Positions 49,213-60,541 of a DNA stretch of 64,000 nt are shown here, one piece after another. Origin of the DNA: [Pasteurella] mairii (GTDB lineage Bacteria > Pseudomonadota > Gammaproteobacteria > Enterobacterales > Pasteurellaceae); assembly GCA_900454475.1 (NCBI GenBank), contig UGSS01000002.1, forward strand, positions 1,507,605 through 1,571,604, read 5' to 3'. A model generated the notes under the pieces. That model ran no database searches, was not told the origin of the DNA, and was given only the letters and a program-made list of their open reading frames with translations. The position numbers were made by a program, and so were the translations under genes. The first letter of the stretch is position 1. Every line of letters starts with the position of its first letter.

Positions 49213-50271
49213 ATGAAACCTATTTTCACCAAATCACCTCCCCTTGGCATCCGTTTAATGATTGCTGTAACATTGTCGATCGCATTAATTTTATTTGATG
49301 GTAAAACCAATACTATGATTGCGGTACGCAGTGTAATGGAAACTGCTATCGGTGGTTTATATTATCTTGCCAACACGCCACGCACCCTGTTAGACAGCGT
49401 ATCCGATAATCTGGCAGATACCAATCGCTTGCAATTTGAAAATAAAGCCTTGCGCGAACAATTGCGGGAAAAAAACGCCGATTTATTACTGTTGGATCAA
49501 CTGAAAGTGGAAAATCAACGCTTGCGTTTGCTACTAAATTCGCCACTGCGCACCGACGAATATAAAAAAATTGCTGAAGTATTAACCGCGGAAACGGATA
49601 TTTATCGCCAGCAAGTGGTGATTAACCAAGGGGATAAAGACGGCGCTTACGTTGGACAGCCGGTGATCGACGAAAAAGGGGTGATTGGGCAAATCATCTC
49701 CGTCGGGGAAAATACCAGCCGCGTGTTGCTACTCACTGATGTTACCCATGCCATTCCGGTGCAAGTATTACGTAATGATGTTCGCGTCATTGCCAGCGGT
49801 ACCGGTCGCACGGACGAATTGACATTAGATAATGTACCGCGTTCTGTTGATATTGTGAAAGGCGATTTATTGGTCACCTCCGGTTTAGGCGGACGCTTTT
49901 TGGAGGGGTATCCAGTAGCCATTGTGGAAAATGTATCCCGTGACAGTAAAAATTATTTCGCCACTATCACCGCAAAACCGCTTGCTTCGCTCGATCGCTT
50001 ACGTTATTTGTTGCTCTTGTGGCCGACCAATGAAGATATGCGCAAAGCACAATCTATCACACCGGAAGAAGTACGCAAAGCGGTACAACAACGTCTTGAA
50101 AGCCAAGCGGCAGCTGCCTTAAATTCATCCGCTGCCAATAAAATAACGAAATCAAAAGTGGAAGAAAATGAGGCGCCGGTACCGGCGGAAGATTTGCCAC
50201 TGGAAATACCAGAAATACAACTGCCAGAGCCGATTAACCCAGAGCAGTTGCCACATAGGGAGGAAGATTAA
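49213..50271 (+). CDS. mreC: Rod shape-determining protein MreC
   Basis: The protein has 352 residues: one N-terminal membrane helix (about 15-33), a coiled coil (about 65-105, with LREQLREKNADLLLLDQLKVE), the periplasmic beta domain with VVINQGDKDGAYVGQPVID, and a Pro/Glu-rich tail. It links MreB to wall synthases on the periplasmic side. Its stop overlaps the mreD start (TAATG). The C-terminal low-complexity tail is longer than in many relatives and probably disordered. Confidence 0.96.
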   Translation: MKPIFTKSPPLGIRLMIAVTLSIALILFDGKTNTMIAVRSVMETAIGGLYYLANTPRTLLDSVSDNLADTNRLQFENKALREQLREKNADLLLLDQLKVENQRLRLLLNSPLRTDEYKKIAEVLTAETDIYRQQVVINQGDKDGAYVGQPVIDEKGVIGQIISVGENTSRVLLLTDVTHAIPVQVLRNDVRVIASGTGRTDELTLDNVPRSVDIVKGDLLVTSGLGGRFLEGYPVAIVENVSRDSKNYFATITAKPLASLDRLRYLLLLWPTNEDMRKAQSITPEEVRKAVQQRLESQAAAALNSSAANKITKSKVEENEAPVPAEDLPLEIPEIQLPEPINPEQLPHREED

Positions 50272-50759
50272 TGCGTGATAACTTTTTTCTGCAAGTATTG
50301 ATCATAACCTGTATTTTTATTATCGCAATGGTCTTGGAAATTGCCCCTTGGCCTGCCAGTTTACAAAGTTTCAAACCGGCTTGGTTAGTACTGATACTTA
50401 TGTATTGGGTACTCTCCATTCCAACCAAAGTCAGTATCGGCTCCGCCTTTATTCTTGGCGTGATCTGGGATTTAGTATTGGGTTCTATTCTTGGTGTACA
50501 CGCGTTGGTCTTGTCAGTGTTTGCTTATTTAATTGCCATTAACAATTTGATTTTGCGCAATATGTCATTATGGATGCAAAGTATCTTAGTCATTTTGTTT
50601 ATCTTTGCCCTACGCCTTGGCATCTTCTTAATTGAACTACTGTTACATAGCGCTTATTTTAATTGGCAGGAAATTTTCGGCGCCATTGCCAGCGGTTTGC
50701 TATGGCCTTGGATTTTCTTATTATTACGCAAAGTACAGCAACAATTGCATTTGCAATAA
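50271..50759 (+). CDS. mreD: Rod shape-determining protein MreD
   Basis: The protein has 162 residues with five or six hydrophobic helices and the family segments FKPAWLVLILMYWVLSIP and GVIWDLVLGSILGVHAL. It is the inner-membrane partner of MreC. The ATG shares one base with the mreC stop, and GAGGAAG lies four bases upstream. It is the last gene of mreBCD and is followed by a strong terminator. Confidence 0.95.
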   Translation: MRDNFFLQVLIITCIFIIAMVLEIAPWPASLQSFKPAWLVLILMYWVLSIPTKVSIGSAFILGVIWDLVLGSILGVHALVLSVFAYLIAINNLILRNMSLWMQSILVILFIFALRLGIFLIELLLHSAYFNWQEIFGAIASGLLWPWIFLLLRKVQQQLHLQ

Positions 50760-50771
50760 ATCATAAGATCA

Positions 50772-50802
50772 AAAAAGTGCGGTGATTTCGACCGCACTTT
50801 TT
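50772..50802 (+). terminator. Terminator of mreBCD built from opposed uptake signals
   Basis: AAAAAGTGCGGT (50772-50783) pairs with ACCGCACTTTTT (50791-50802). Confidence 0.8.
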
Positions 50803-50893
50803 GCATTTAACTACGTAAAAGAATAAAGCTCGCGGCTTTTGTTTAACTATAGCTTTGTTCTTTCTCACCTAAATAAGTGGTGCATCATTTAAT

Positions 50894-50948
50894 AAAAAAT
50901 CTGCACATAACACGCTGTGATAACAGCAAGGTAATGTGCAGATTTTTT
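50894..50948 (-). terminator. Bidirectional terminator downstream of the adhesin gene
   Basis: AAAAAATCTGCACAT (50894-50908) pairs with ATGTGCAGATTTTTT (50934-50948), with a 25-base loop and A/T runs on both sides. Confidence 0.8.
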
Positions 50949-51009
50949 TATTTCCCCACCGCCATCTCAACCCGAAAGTCAAGATGTGCGGTGAAGTCGT
51001 TACGTTATC

Positions 51010-54000
51010 TTACCAAAGATACCCCACACCGACAGCGCCGCCAAGGTCGCCGGCAGAGTTGCTGGTGCCTTGTAAGCGGATGCTGATTTTGCCGTTATCG
51101 CTCATTTTGGAGTAGCCCAAGGCTATGGCGCTATGTCCTTTGAACGCTCCAGCAGAGGCGGCAAGCATGGATTTCCCCGGTATCGCCGAGCTTGGTAAGC
51201 TGGCGGCAGCCAAGGCGCCGGCAATTCCTGCGCGCATTTCGCGGTTGGTATTGCTCAATTGGGTGCGCAGTTCATTATTTTGGCTATCCACATAATTTTT
51301 ATTCACTGCAACATAGCCGCTCGCATCCGGTTTGACATTCGGTAGCAAGATTTCGCCGCGCTGACCGTCAAGAGCAATATCGCCTTGTGCTCCTTTGACC
51401 ACCAGCCCGTTTTTCGTTGCTATCAAGGAAGGTTCGCCTGCTTGACCGGTTAAGCGTAAGCCTTGTTGTGCGGATAGGGTGGCGTGATTTACGCCATCTT
51501 GCAAGCGGACGCCATCCAAGCGATAGCCTGCCGCTTTTCCGGCGTTGGCACCTTTGCCCACAATCTCGGTTCCCTGCGCGCTCACGCGGGTTTCGCTGTC
51601 CGCGCTAACAGTTTTTAGCCCGTTACTATCGAGCAATGATTTTTTACCATGAATTTCGCGGGTTTCCACCGAGGTCATGCCTTGCAATTTATCGGATAAT
51701 TTCACGCTCAACCCTTGTCCATCTTGCGCGAGCTCCACCTTAATATTGCCCGCGGCGGAAGTATCACTGTTAAATTCCCCTTCGCCGGTAATGGACAAGG
51801 TTTCCCCAAGGTGTTTATGCACTGTCAGTCCATCATTGCCCACCACGTTCAAGCCAGCCCGTGCCACCGCTTGCAAGTCCGCTACAGTAGCCACATTGGT
51901 TAAGGTAGCGCGACTGTCTGCGTTAACTAAATCGGCGATTTTATCCGTCGCCCCCGTTAGCGCATTATAACGATTGTCATAGGCTTTATTGGCGTCAGAT
52001 AATTGCGCTTTTGCGGTAGTTAACTCGTTTCTGGCAGTTTTTAAACTGCTTTCTACGCGCGCTAATTCTGCTTTATTTTCTTTTAGGGTCGTCAATGCTT
52101 GAGCTTTGTCATCTCCTTCCGGCATTTCATCAATGACTTGCTCCAAACTAGTTACCGCTAAGGTTAAATCAGAAAAAGCTCTAGCCTGTGCGGAAAGGGT
52201 TTTCGCTTTCTTCGCAACATCAATCGTTTTTTCATCCACCACTTTCGCCAAGGCATTCAGTTGGGCGTTTTCTTCGGCAGTTGGTGTCTTCACGCCCAAC
52301 CCACTCGCCACATTCCCCAATAGGGCAGCCTTATCGGTGTTGCCTTGGGCGTTGACTAAAGAAAGTTGTGGATTTTCCACCGCACTTTTTCCGCCTTTTG
52401 GCTCGCCATCACGCCCCACATCTGCCGCGTGGTAGTATTTGCCATCATTGGCTTTTACTAAACGCTGACCGGCGCTGTCGGTGTATATCACCGTGCCCGC
52501 TTCCCCGTTGCGCAGGGCATTGGCTTTGTCGTTGGCATTGTGACCATTTAGCCCATCTTTCGCGGTTAGCCCTTGATTTGCTGCCGCGGTTGGGTCTGTT
52601 GCCGCTTTGCCATCCCGCCCGTCAGCAAAGGTCATCTTGCCATCTTGCCCCGCCAGCGCGCCGGTCGCTGCCACCAATTGCGCTCCGTTTACTGCGTCTG
52701 TTGAGTTCTCCGCCAGTTCCGCCGCTTTAATATTGCTCACGGTCATTGGCGTGCTTTGCGGTTCGGCTTTAATCACAACTTGGGCTTTTTCCTCCGCACT
52801 TAGCTCAACTTTTTGACCATTATTTTCTTTATAAAACTTGCCATCTTTGTCTTTGCTGACTTTGATATCGTTTAAATAATAATCAAATGGACGGTTGCCG
52901 GCGACTTCTTCTAGGGCGCTGCTAAGTTGAGCATCCACGTAATTTTTATTCGCCGCGCTAGATCCGTCGGCATTTGCCTCAAGATCTTTTAATCCAGTAA
53001 TCGCGCCGGTGCCCGCTTGACCGTCTTCACCTTTGGCAAATTCCAGAGTGGCAGCGTCTTTACCATTGGTATTTTTCGTGGTTAAACTGACCGCACTTTG
53101 ACCGTCTTTGCCATACACAGTTAATCCGTTTTTACCATAGGTCGCATGGGTTTTATCGCCATTGCTGGCGTCTTTATCTCCAACGGTTAAACCTTGAGCA
53201 TCTAATTTGGCAGTATTGCCCTCTTTGTCTTGCAAACTCACCCCATGGCGATCGTAAGTCGCGCGGTTGCCTTTATCGTCAGAGAGCGTGTTACCGGCAG
53301 CGGTTTGTTTATTGGTTAAGGTCGCTGTTGGATCTTCAGCGTCTTTTGCCACCAAGGTATTTTCCGTTGCGGTCGCCATATTTTTGCTATCGCCCTGCGC
53401 TAAGGTAATACTGCCGGCGGTTTGGGTGTTGGTTTTTTCACCGTCTTTTAGCGTAGAGCCAAGCAATCCGTAATCGGCTTGTTTTCCTTGCCCGTTCGTC
53501 GAGCCTTCCGCCGGCGTTAAATGTAACCCCGCACCGTCCAGCGTGCTTATGGCGGATAAGCCGGCATTACCGTCCACCGGTTTAGCTTGGGTGACCAAGG
53601 ATTTAATCGCGGTTAATGCTTCGTTTAATGAAACTTCCAAATTACCCGCAACGGTTTTCACCGCGATATTATTGTCGGTTCCCTTAAACAACGCGATATC
53701 GCTTACGCCCTGCCCCACAATCGTCAAGGTTTCGCCGAGGTTTTTGTGAATATCTTTGGCATCATTACCGGCGAAATTAAGTCCGGCGATGGCTAGCGCT
53801 TTAAGATCGCTAACATTGGCTGCTTTATGGGAGAAGTCTTTGTCAAGTTCACCTGCCACTAATTTTTTCACCAACTCCACCGTTTTTCCTTGTTTAGCGG
53901 AGTTCGGCACGCCTTGAATATCATCAATTCCCAACCCGGAGCGTAAATTGTCAATCACCACCGGTTTATGTGATGTGCCTTTGCCGCCCAAGGTGATAAC

Positions 54001-57000
54001 ATTCCTTGTTTCATCATCATATTTTACCGCAGTTTTATCGGCGTCTTCTTTGGCTTTTTTCAGCTGGTTATCCACATAATTTTTATTAGTGGCGCTGGAT
54101 CCGTCGGCATCATCCGCAAGATCTTTTAATCCGGTAATGGTGCCGGTACCCTTATCTCCATCTTTGGCAAATGCAAGAGTGGCAGCGTCTTTACCGTTGT
54201 CATTTTTCGTGGTTAAACTGACCGCACTTTCACCGTCTTTGCCATGGATCGTCAGTCCGTCTTTTCCGTAAACCGAATGAGTTTTATCCCCATTGCTGGC
54301 GTTTTTATCGCCAACGGTTAAACTTTGACCGTTTAATTTGGCAGTATTGCCATCTTTGTCTGTTAAGGTCGCGCTGTCGGCGGTGTAGGTGGCGCTGTTA
54401 CCGTTCGTACCATCTTTACTATCTTTTAAGACGATTTTATCGCCGGTAATTTCTACCGTTTTTTGATCTTTAGTAAAAGTAGCCGATTGCAATCCGGTTA
54501 ATTGGGCATTTAAGGCAATTTCTAATCGTTTATTATCCACGGTTTTCACTAGGATATTATTATCCGTGCCATTAAACGCTGCAACTTGCTCTTTTTTCAC
54601 GCCTTGTCCCGCAATTTGCAAGGTTTCGCCAAGGTTTTTGTGAACCAGGCGATCGCTGTCATTGCCGGCGAAATTAAGCCCCGCAGTTGCCACCGCTTTA
54701 AGATCGCTAACATTGGCTGCTTTATGGGAACTGGTATCTAATTTTCCATCCACAAGATCTTTCACCAATTCACGGGTTTTGCCTTGGGTAGCGGAAGCAA
54801 TGCCGCTGTCGTTAATCTCATCAATACCCAACCCAGAGCGTAAATTATTGATTTCCACTGGTGGATGTTGAGTGTCTTTACCGCCCAAGGTGATGGCATT
54901 TTTACTGTCATCATCATATTTCACCGCGGTTTTATCCGCTTCGGTTTTGGCAGTGGTTAACGCGTTATCCACATAGGTTTTTACCGCGCCGGCGGTGGCG
55001 ACTTTATCGTTATCATCACCTTTAGGAGTATTGTCATCAATCGTTTTAACTTTGTTTAATACAAAGGTGGCTTTTCCATTACTATTTTCACTACTCACAG
55101 TAATGGTAATATCATCATTACCGACAAGTTTAAACTCGCTATCCAGTTTACTTGCGTGGCTGCCTCCGTTGTGATCTTTAAAGGTCAGTGTTTTACCGCC
55201 GATAAAATCACTGACTTGTTTATCGGTAACCAATTTAGGCGCGCCATTATTAGGAGTAGTAATATTGGCGCCGGAACTTAAATTACTGATCAATGTAGTT
55301 TCATTTAAACCGACTTTAATGGTTTTTGATTTGCCATTTTCACTAGCTTTAGCCTCGACAGTCAATGCGCTAGAAGTTTTAGGCTCTTTTTCAGCTTTAA
55401 TTGCTTCAACTGCTAATTTTGAAACCACATCTTTACCATCTTGATCAATATTGCCCAAGGTTTTATCCGCTTTTTCAGCAAGTTTTTTATGCAATTGCCC
55501 GCCGGTTACTGCGTCTTTTGAATTAGCTTCAATTGAGCCATCAACCAAACCAGTGATTTTTTTATTAACGGTAATATCATTTTCATTCAGCGTGATTTTT
55601 GCTCCATTGCCATCTGTATTTTTAGCAATAGAACTAATTCCTTTTAGAGCTGAATTTAGCTTGTGGGTAATTGCTCCTTTGTCTTTTGCTTCAACGGTAA
55701 TATTGGTATCGCCATTAAAAACAAGACCGTCGGATAGTTTCACTTTTTGTGGTTTTTGATCACCATTTGCTTTATAAGCGATCTCTTGATTTTTAATATC
55801 TTCTGCATTTTTATCTGCTTTGGAGCCTACCTCTTGAATTTTATTTTCATTTTGGGTCGCTTTATCAGTAACCGTTTTAATGTCAGCTGTATTTTTAGTG
55901 ACTTTATCAGTCACCGTCTTAATATCAGAGGTATTTTTGGTTACGTTAGTTTCTATTGCGGTAACTTTATTTGTAAAAGCTTCATCTAAACTAATGGTAA
56001 CAGTTTGCTCGTTTTGGGTAACAGAAGTTTTAATTTCATTTTCTTTACCTTTTATGTTCAATTTTTGCGTTTTGAGCTCGACTTTACCGTAAGTACTACC
56101 ATTAGAATTATCTGCTTCTAGATCTAAAGTTGAGCTAACGCCTTGAACTTTTTCATCTATATATTCCTTAACTGCTTTAGTTGTTGGAACTTTAGTACTG
56201 CTAGCATTTTGTGTAATGTTAGTTTCTTTATTTAATGTAAACGAAATCGTACCGTCAGTAGCATTAGAAGTCAGATCCGTTCCATCTCCTTTAATAGTTA
56301 CTGTCGCACCAAGTTGCTTAGTAAATGAGTTACCGGTATTCCCCATAAACTTCAAGCCTTTGTTGATGGTTTCGATATTTTTATCGATTGCTTGTTTGAA
56401 CGTAGTTGGAGCTTGAACACTTGTATCTTGCCCTTTTTCGTCTTTCAACTTAGCAAAAGTGGCGTTTTTAAACCCATCACTGCCATTATTCGCTTCCAAC
56501 CCTAAAATACCGGTTGCCATGGTGCTAAACACGCTTGCTACGCCATAGAGTTGTCCGCCGTTGATGGCGTCGGTGGAAGTTTGAGTTACCTCACCGGCGG
56601 CGACATGGGTAATTAAACGTTCGCTACCTTGAGTGCCTACGCTGACAACTGCTTTATCTTTTGCTCCATTTTGATTTTGAGAAGTGCCGGCACCTGTCCA
56701 ACTAAATTTAATGCCGCCTTTTCCATTTCCGGATGGGATTTCTGCGCTAGAAAGTGCGGTCTTTTTCGCCTCTGCTTTTGAGTTTTTGCCTAACGCGACG
56801 GAGTCACCGGCGTTTTCTTCTACGACTGCGCTATCACCAATCGCCACAGCGCCTATGCCTTTGGCGGTAGCATTGTAGCCAATGGCAATCGCATGTTCAG
56901 CTTTTTTGTCAGTATTCGCTTTAAAACCAAAGGCAATGGAATCCTGCCCCTCTGCGCGGTTGCTGTTGAAGTTGGAGGCTTTTATTTCCTCTTCTGTTAA

Positions 57001-59233
57001 GCTAGTCAGCTGTCTTTTTTTATCTTCAGTATTATCTGCAGTCACTGCTTTACTGATTTTTTCCTGCCATTCATCAAATTTTTTCTTTAATTCTTGGTCA
57101 GAAGTATTTGATTGTGCACCGGATTGCAGTTTTTCTAGTTCCGTAATAGCATTTGTAATTGTACTGGCAGTGGTTGCAATTTTATTATTTTCGCCTAGTT
57201 TTTTAACTTCATCTTTGATTAAGTTTAATGACTGCTGATTAAACGTCTCTTTCCCATTCGCTTTGCGGTTTAGGAGAGTAGCGTATTGTTTTGCTAATTC
57301 CACATAGCGCTCGTAGTTTTGCACTGCTTTTTGACCGTCGGTGATGCGTTTGGCTTCGCTACGCTCTGACGTTTGGTCGACTGCGAGGTATGGCGCGTTG
57401 AAGCCGGCGCCGCCGGAGGTGAGTAAGTTAACGCGTTCCTCGAGGGATTTTAATTGCCCCACGTTGGCGGCGTCGGTATCTAAATAACCGGACGCGACGT
57501 TAACCACGCGGCGCTCCTGCCCTTTGGAACCCACAGAAATCACGCCCGATTGCGCGCTGGTTGGGATGGTGATGGAGCCTTTTGGGGTGTATGGGTCGTG
57601 TAGTAAATCGTTATATAAATAATCAGTTTTGGATTGGTGCCCCAACGCCACGGAGTTATTTAAATAGGCAAGAGATTCAATCCCCAAGGCGATTGAGTTT
57701 GTGCCTTTATAGTGGTCTTTGTTTTGGTCATTTTTACCCGCAATCGTATTATTGCTCTCATCCTGCACCCTCGCGCGGTAACCCAAAGCGATACTGTTCA
57801 CCCCTTCGGCATAGGAACGCACCCCAATCGCCATCGCATTTGTGGCACGATTTCCTGCATAAGCATAAGACCCTATCGCAAACCCGTTAGACGCATCCGC
57901 CAACGCCGAATACCCCAACGCTAAACTGTTCTCCCACAACGCAAAAGAACGCCCACCAATAACAATCGCGTTTTTGCCATTGCCGGTTTCACCGTGCTGT
58001 TGAGTTTTTCTGATATTATTTTTACCAATGGTTAATATTGTGCCATTCTCATAATCTACAGGCATAACCTCGCTGTTGTTTCCATTTTTCAGAATATCGT
58101 CAGCTTTTTTATCAAATTCTGCAATCTCATCTAAATCGGTTTGATTTTTATTGAAAGTTTTATATAACTCAAGCCATTTACCACCTTTATCTACGTTAAA
58201 TCTAGCTCCAGCAGCCACCATCGAACCAATTGCGATAGTATGCTCGCCTACTGCGCGAGCGTTATAACCGTAGGACATGGAACCATTACTAGTGGCTTCG
58301 TTGAAGTTACCAATTGAGAGAGAATTGGCAGCAAACACCCGGGACTCTTGACCGATTGCCACACCACCGGTTGCATTTTGCCCAACAAAGGCACGCATCC
58401 CCATGGTGGTTGAGTAGTCAGCTAAAGCGAAAGATAGCGCACCGACGGATGTAGATAAGTTCCCAGCTGCTACTGCTCGAGAACCAATAGCGATAGCACC
58501 TATGCCAGCTGCATAAGTAGGGCTGTATATGCGGTTATCTTTACCATTTTTTTTCTGTAAATATTTTTGGTTAAATAAATCATTATCAAAATAAGATTTA
58601 TCGCTAATGAGATCTTTGAATATAAGCTTTATAGTTTCTTCTGGAAGCATATCGTTAAATTGGTCGTTATCAATATCATCATTACCAATCGCAACTGAAG
58701 ATTTACCAAGAGCAAATACATCAGAACCTAATGCTACTGATTGGGAATTTGCTCCTGAGTTAGAGCCAATGGCTATAGCTTGTCCAGCCCCTTCCTTTGT
58801 TTTAGCTAATTTGCCTAATGCGATAGCCTCTGATCCGAAAGCAGAACTACCGTAACCAATCGCAACCATACCAACATCATTTGGTTTTGATGCAACACCT
58901 ACTGTTGCTCCTTTACCTATAGCAACATATTGCTTGTATTTTTTGTTGTGGTCCCATTTATCTGACAACTGAACAGCTTCTGCCCCAGCACCTTTATTAT
59001 ATTCGACGACTTGAAATGATCCATTATCAGTATAGCTATACACATTTTGACTAGCAAATGCCTCATTTGCTGTCAGTATAATTAAAGCCAGTAAAGTGAG
59101 CGAGAAATGAGCAGTTGAGGGGGGGGGTAGAACGGGTAGTTTGTGATGCAAGTTGTTGATTTGTAGCAAGTTCTGACACAACTTTGGTTATCCCAGAGGT
59201 CACATCGTACTTGCATTTGAAAATTTTATTCAT
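51010..59233 (-). CDS. Trimeric autotransporter adhesin (YadA/Hsf type), frameshifted at a poly-C tract
   Basis: The body is one open frame of about 2,700 residues. The start belongs at ATG 59233, which has AAGGAG six bases upstream and reads MNKIFKCKYDVTSGITKVVS, an extended signal peptide region. A C9 run (minus strand; G9 at 59119-59127) puts this start out of frame; eight or eleven C would restore a protein of about 2,740 residues. After the signal (LTLLALIILTANEAFA) come YadA-head repeats (IALG/VAIG motifs), necks (VNVASGYLDTDAANVGQL; VAAGEVTQTSTDAINGGQL), long repetitive stalk modules, coiled coils, and a YadA anchor ending GGAVGVGYLW. Four uptake signals lie inside. It is a surface adhesin by family; the ligand is unknown. 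Confidence 0.93.
59119..59127. repeat. G9/C9 homopolymer in the adhesin start region
   Basis: Nine G on the plus strand, between the extended signal region and the hydrophobic core of the signal peptide. Loss of one base, or gain of two, joins the two frames. Confidence 0.9.
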
Positions 59234-59337
59234 TTCAAGCTCCTTACTTAATATAGATGTTGTGGATAATCATTTGATGATTTAGAAATTGGCGGATGCC
59301 CGCACAAATGTGAGAATGATTAGTATATCCAATATCT

Positions 59338-59368
59338 CCCCACAGAAAAAGCATAATTTTTGTGGGGA
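59338..59368. other. Inverted repeat in the adhesin upstream region
   Basis: CCCCACA and TGTGGGG flank an AT-rich loop, near 59338-59367. It lies between the homopolymer block and the adhesin start. It may be a regulatory hairpin or operator; nothing more specific can be said. Confidence 0.4.
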
Positions 59369-59390
59369 TTAAAAAAAGTGCGGAATAATC

Positions 59391-59409
59391 TTTTTTTTTT
59401 TGGGGGGGG
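59391..59409. repeat. T11-G8 homopolymer block upstream of the adhesin
   Basis: Eleven T (59391-59401) are followed by eight G (59402-59409), about 160-175 bp upstream of the adhesin start. Length changes here could alter promoter spacing or activator binding. Confidence 0.85.
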
Positions 59410-59497
59410 TATAGGCATTGGTTTAATTAGGTTCATGCTTTCTTGTGGTAACCCTTTGTTTTTTGCTGGCAAATATCTTGCTTTCCAAAAGCGCGAA

Positions 59498-59521
59498 CTA
59501 GGCTAACTTGGGTTAGCCTAG
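59498..59521 (-). terminator. Hairpin after leuD
   Basis: CTAGGCTAAC (59498-59507) pairs with GTTAGCCTAG (59512-59521). There is no clear T run, so termination may be weak. Confidence 0.55.
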
Positions 59522-59539
59522 GATAAAAATCAACGCTGA

Positions 59540-60142
59540 TTAACGCAAAAAGGCGGGGATATTCCTTTCATATTCGGCAATTTTGTCTTCGTGCTGCAAG
59601 GTTAAACCGATATTATCTAATCCGTTTAATAAGCAATGGCGACGGAACTCATCAAGTTCAAAATGATACACTTTTTCGCCTACGGTAACGGTCATGGCTT
59701 CTAAATCCACATGAATTTGTTTGCCTTCGTTTGCCCATACCCATTGAAAGATGTCTTCTACTTCGTCTTCCGTTAATTTAATCGGCAGCATGTGGTTGTT
59801 TAAGCTGTTGTTGTAGAAAATATCTGCGAAACTTGGCGCGATCATGACTTTAAACCCGTAATCCGCTAATGCCCAAGGGGCGTGTTCTCGAGATGAGCCA
59901 CAGCCTAGATTTTTGCGCGCCAGCAAAATGGTAGCGCCTTGATATTGGGGAAAATTCAACACGAATTCTGGATTGGGTTGGGTTTCCGCGGCATCAAGAT
60001 AACGCCATTCGTGGAATAAGTGTTTACCAAAACCCACGCGGGTGATGGCTTGTAAAAATTGTTTTGGAATAATAGCATCAGTGTCCACGTTTGCTGCGTC
60101 AAGTGGAACCACTAAGCCTGAATGTTGTTTTAATCCTGCCAT
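59540..60142 (-). CDS. leuD: 3-isopropylmalate dehydratase small subunit
   Basis: The protein has 200 residues: [20 protein letters not shown] near the start and [20 protein letters not shown] (residues 78-97) are the LeuD signatures. With LeuC it isomerises 2- to 3-isopropylmalate in leucine synthesis. GGATAAAAA precedes the ATG. It is separated from leuC by 383 bases that hold seven tandem REP-like units, an unusual gap for two subunits of one enzyme. Confidence 0.97.
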   Translation of the reverse strand: MAGLKQHSGLVVPLDAANVDTDAIIPKQFLQAITRVGFGKHLFHEWRYLDAAETQPNPEFVLNFPQYQGATILLARKNLGCGSSREHAPWALADYGFKVMIAPSFADIFYNNSLNNHMLPIKLTEDEVEDIFQWVWANEGKQIHVDLEAMTVTVGEKVYHFELDEFRRHCLLNGLDNIGLTLQHEDKIAEYERNIPAFLR

Positions 60143-60149
60143 TTTTTAT

Positions 60150-60190
60150 CCTTGTCGGGGCTTGCCTGCCCACCATTTAAATTTATCTTA
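60150..60190. repeat. Degenerate REP-like copy next to leuD
   Basis: GGGGCTTGCCTGCCCACCATTTAAAT resembles the 63184 palindrome copy and is inverted relative to the adjacent tandem array. Confidence 0.5.
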
Positions 60191-60200
60191 TCGTGGTATT

Positions 60201-60541
60201 ATGTTTTGGTGGGCAAGGATGCCCACCCTACGATTAGTTTAATTCCACTATGTTTTGGTGGACAAGGATGCCCACCCTACGATTAGTCTAATTCCATTAT
60301 GTTTTGGTGGGCAAGGATGCCCACCCTACGATTAGTCTAATTCCACTATGTTTTGGTGGGCAAGGATGCCCACCCTACGATTAGTTTAATTCCATTATGT
60401 TTTGGTGGGCAAGGATGCCCACCTACGATTAGTTTAATTCCATTATGTTTTGGTGGACAAGGATGCCCACCCTACGATTAGTCTAATTCCATTATGTTTT
60501 GGTGGGCAAGGATGCCCACCTACGATTAGTTTAATTCCACG
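60201..60541. repeat. Seven tandem 49-bp palindromic units between leuC and leuD
   Basis: Units begin (ATGTTTTGGTGG) at 60201, 60250, 60299, 60348, 60397, 60445 and 60494; period 49 bp, with one unit 48. Each holds GGTGGGC-AAGGAT-GCCCACC, a perfect hairpin in most units (two read GGTGGAC). The last unit runs through the leuC stop codon (60526-60528) and its last codons, so part of the unit derives from the leuC 3' end. Variants are single-base changes only. Confidence 0.93.

Noticed and set aside
59128-59181. Adhesin start at the TTG near 59181
   Set aside because: It gives a non-family N terminus (CQNLLQINNLHH) and has no ribosome site. The extended signal region with AAGGAG lies at 59233 in the other frame.
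60201-60541. Regular repeats suggesting a CRISPR array
   Set aside because: The units are contiguous at 49 bp with only single-base variation; there are no unique spacers and no cas genes. It is a tandem REP-like array.
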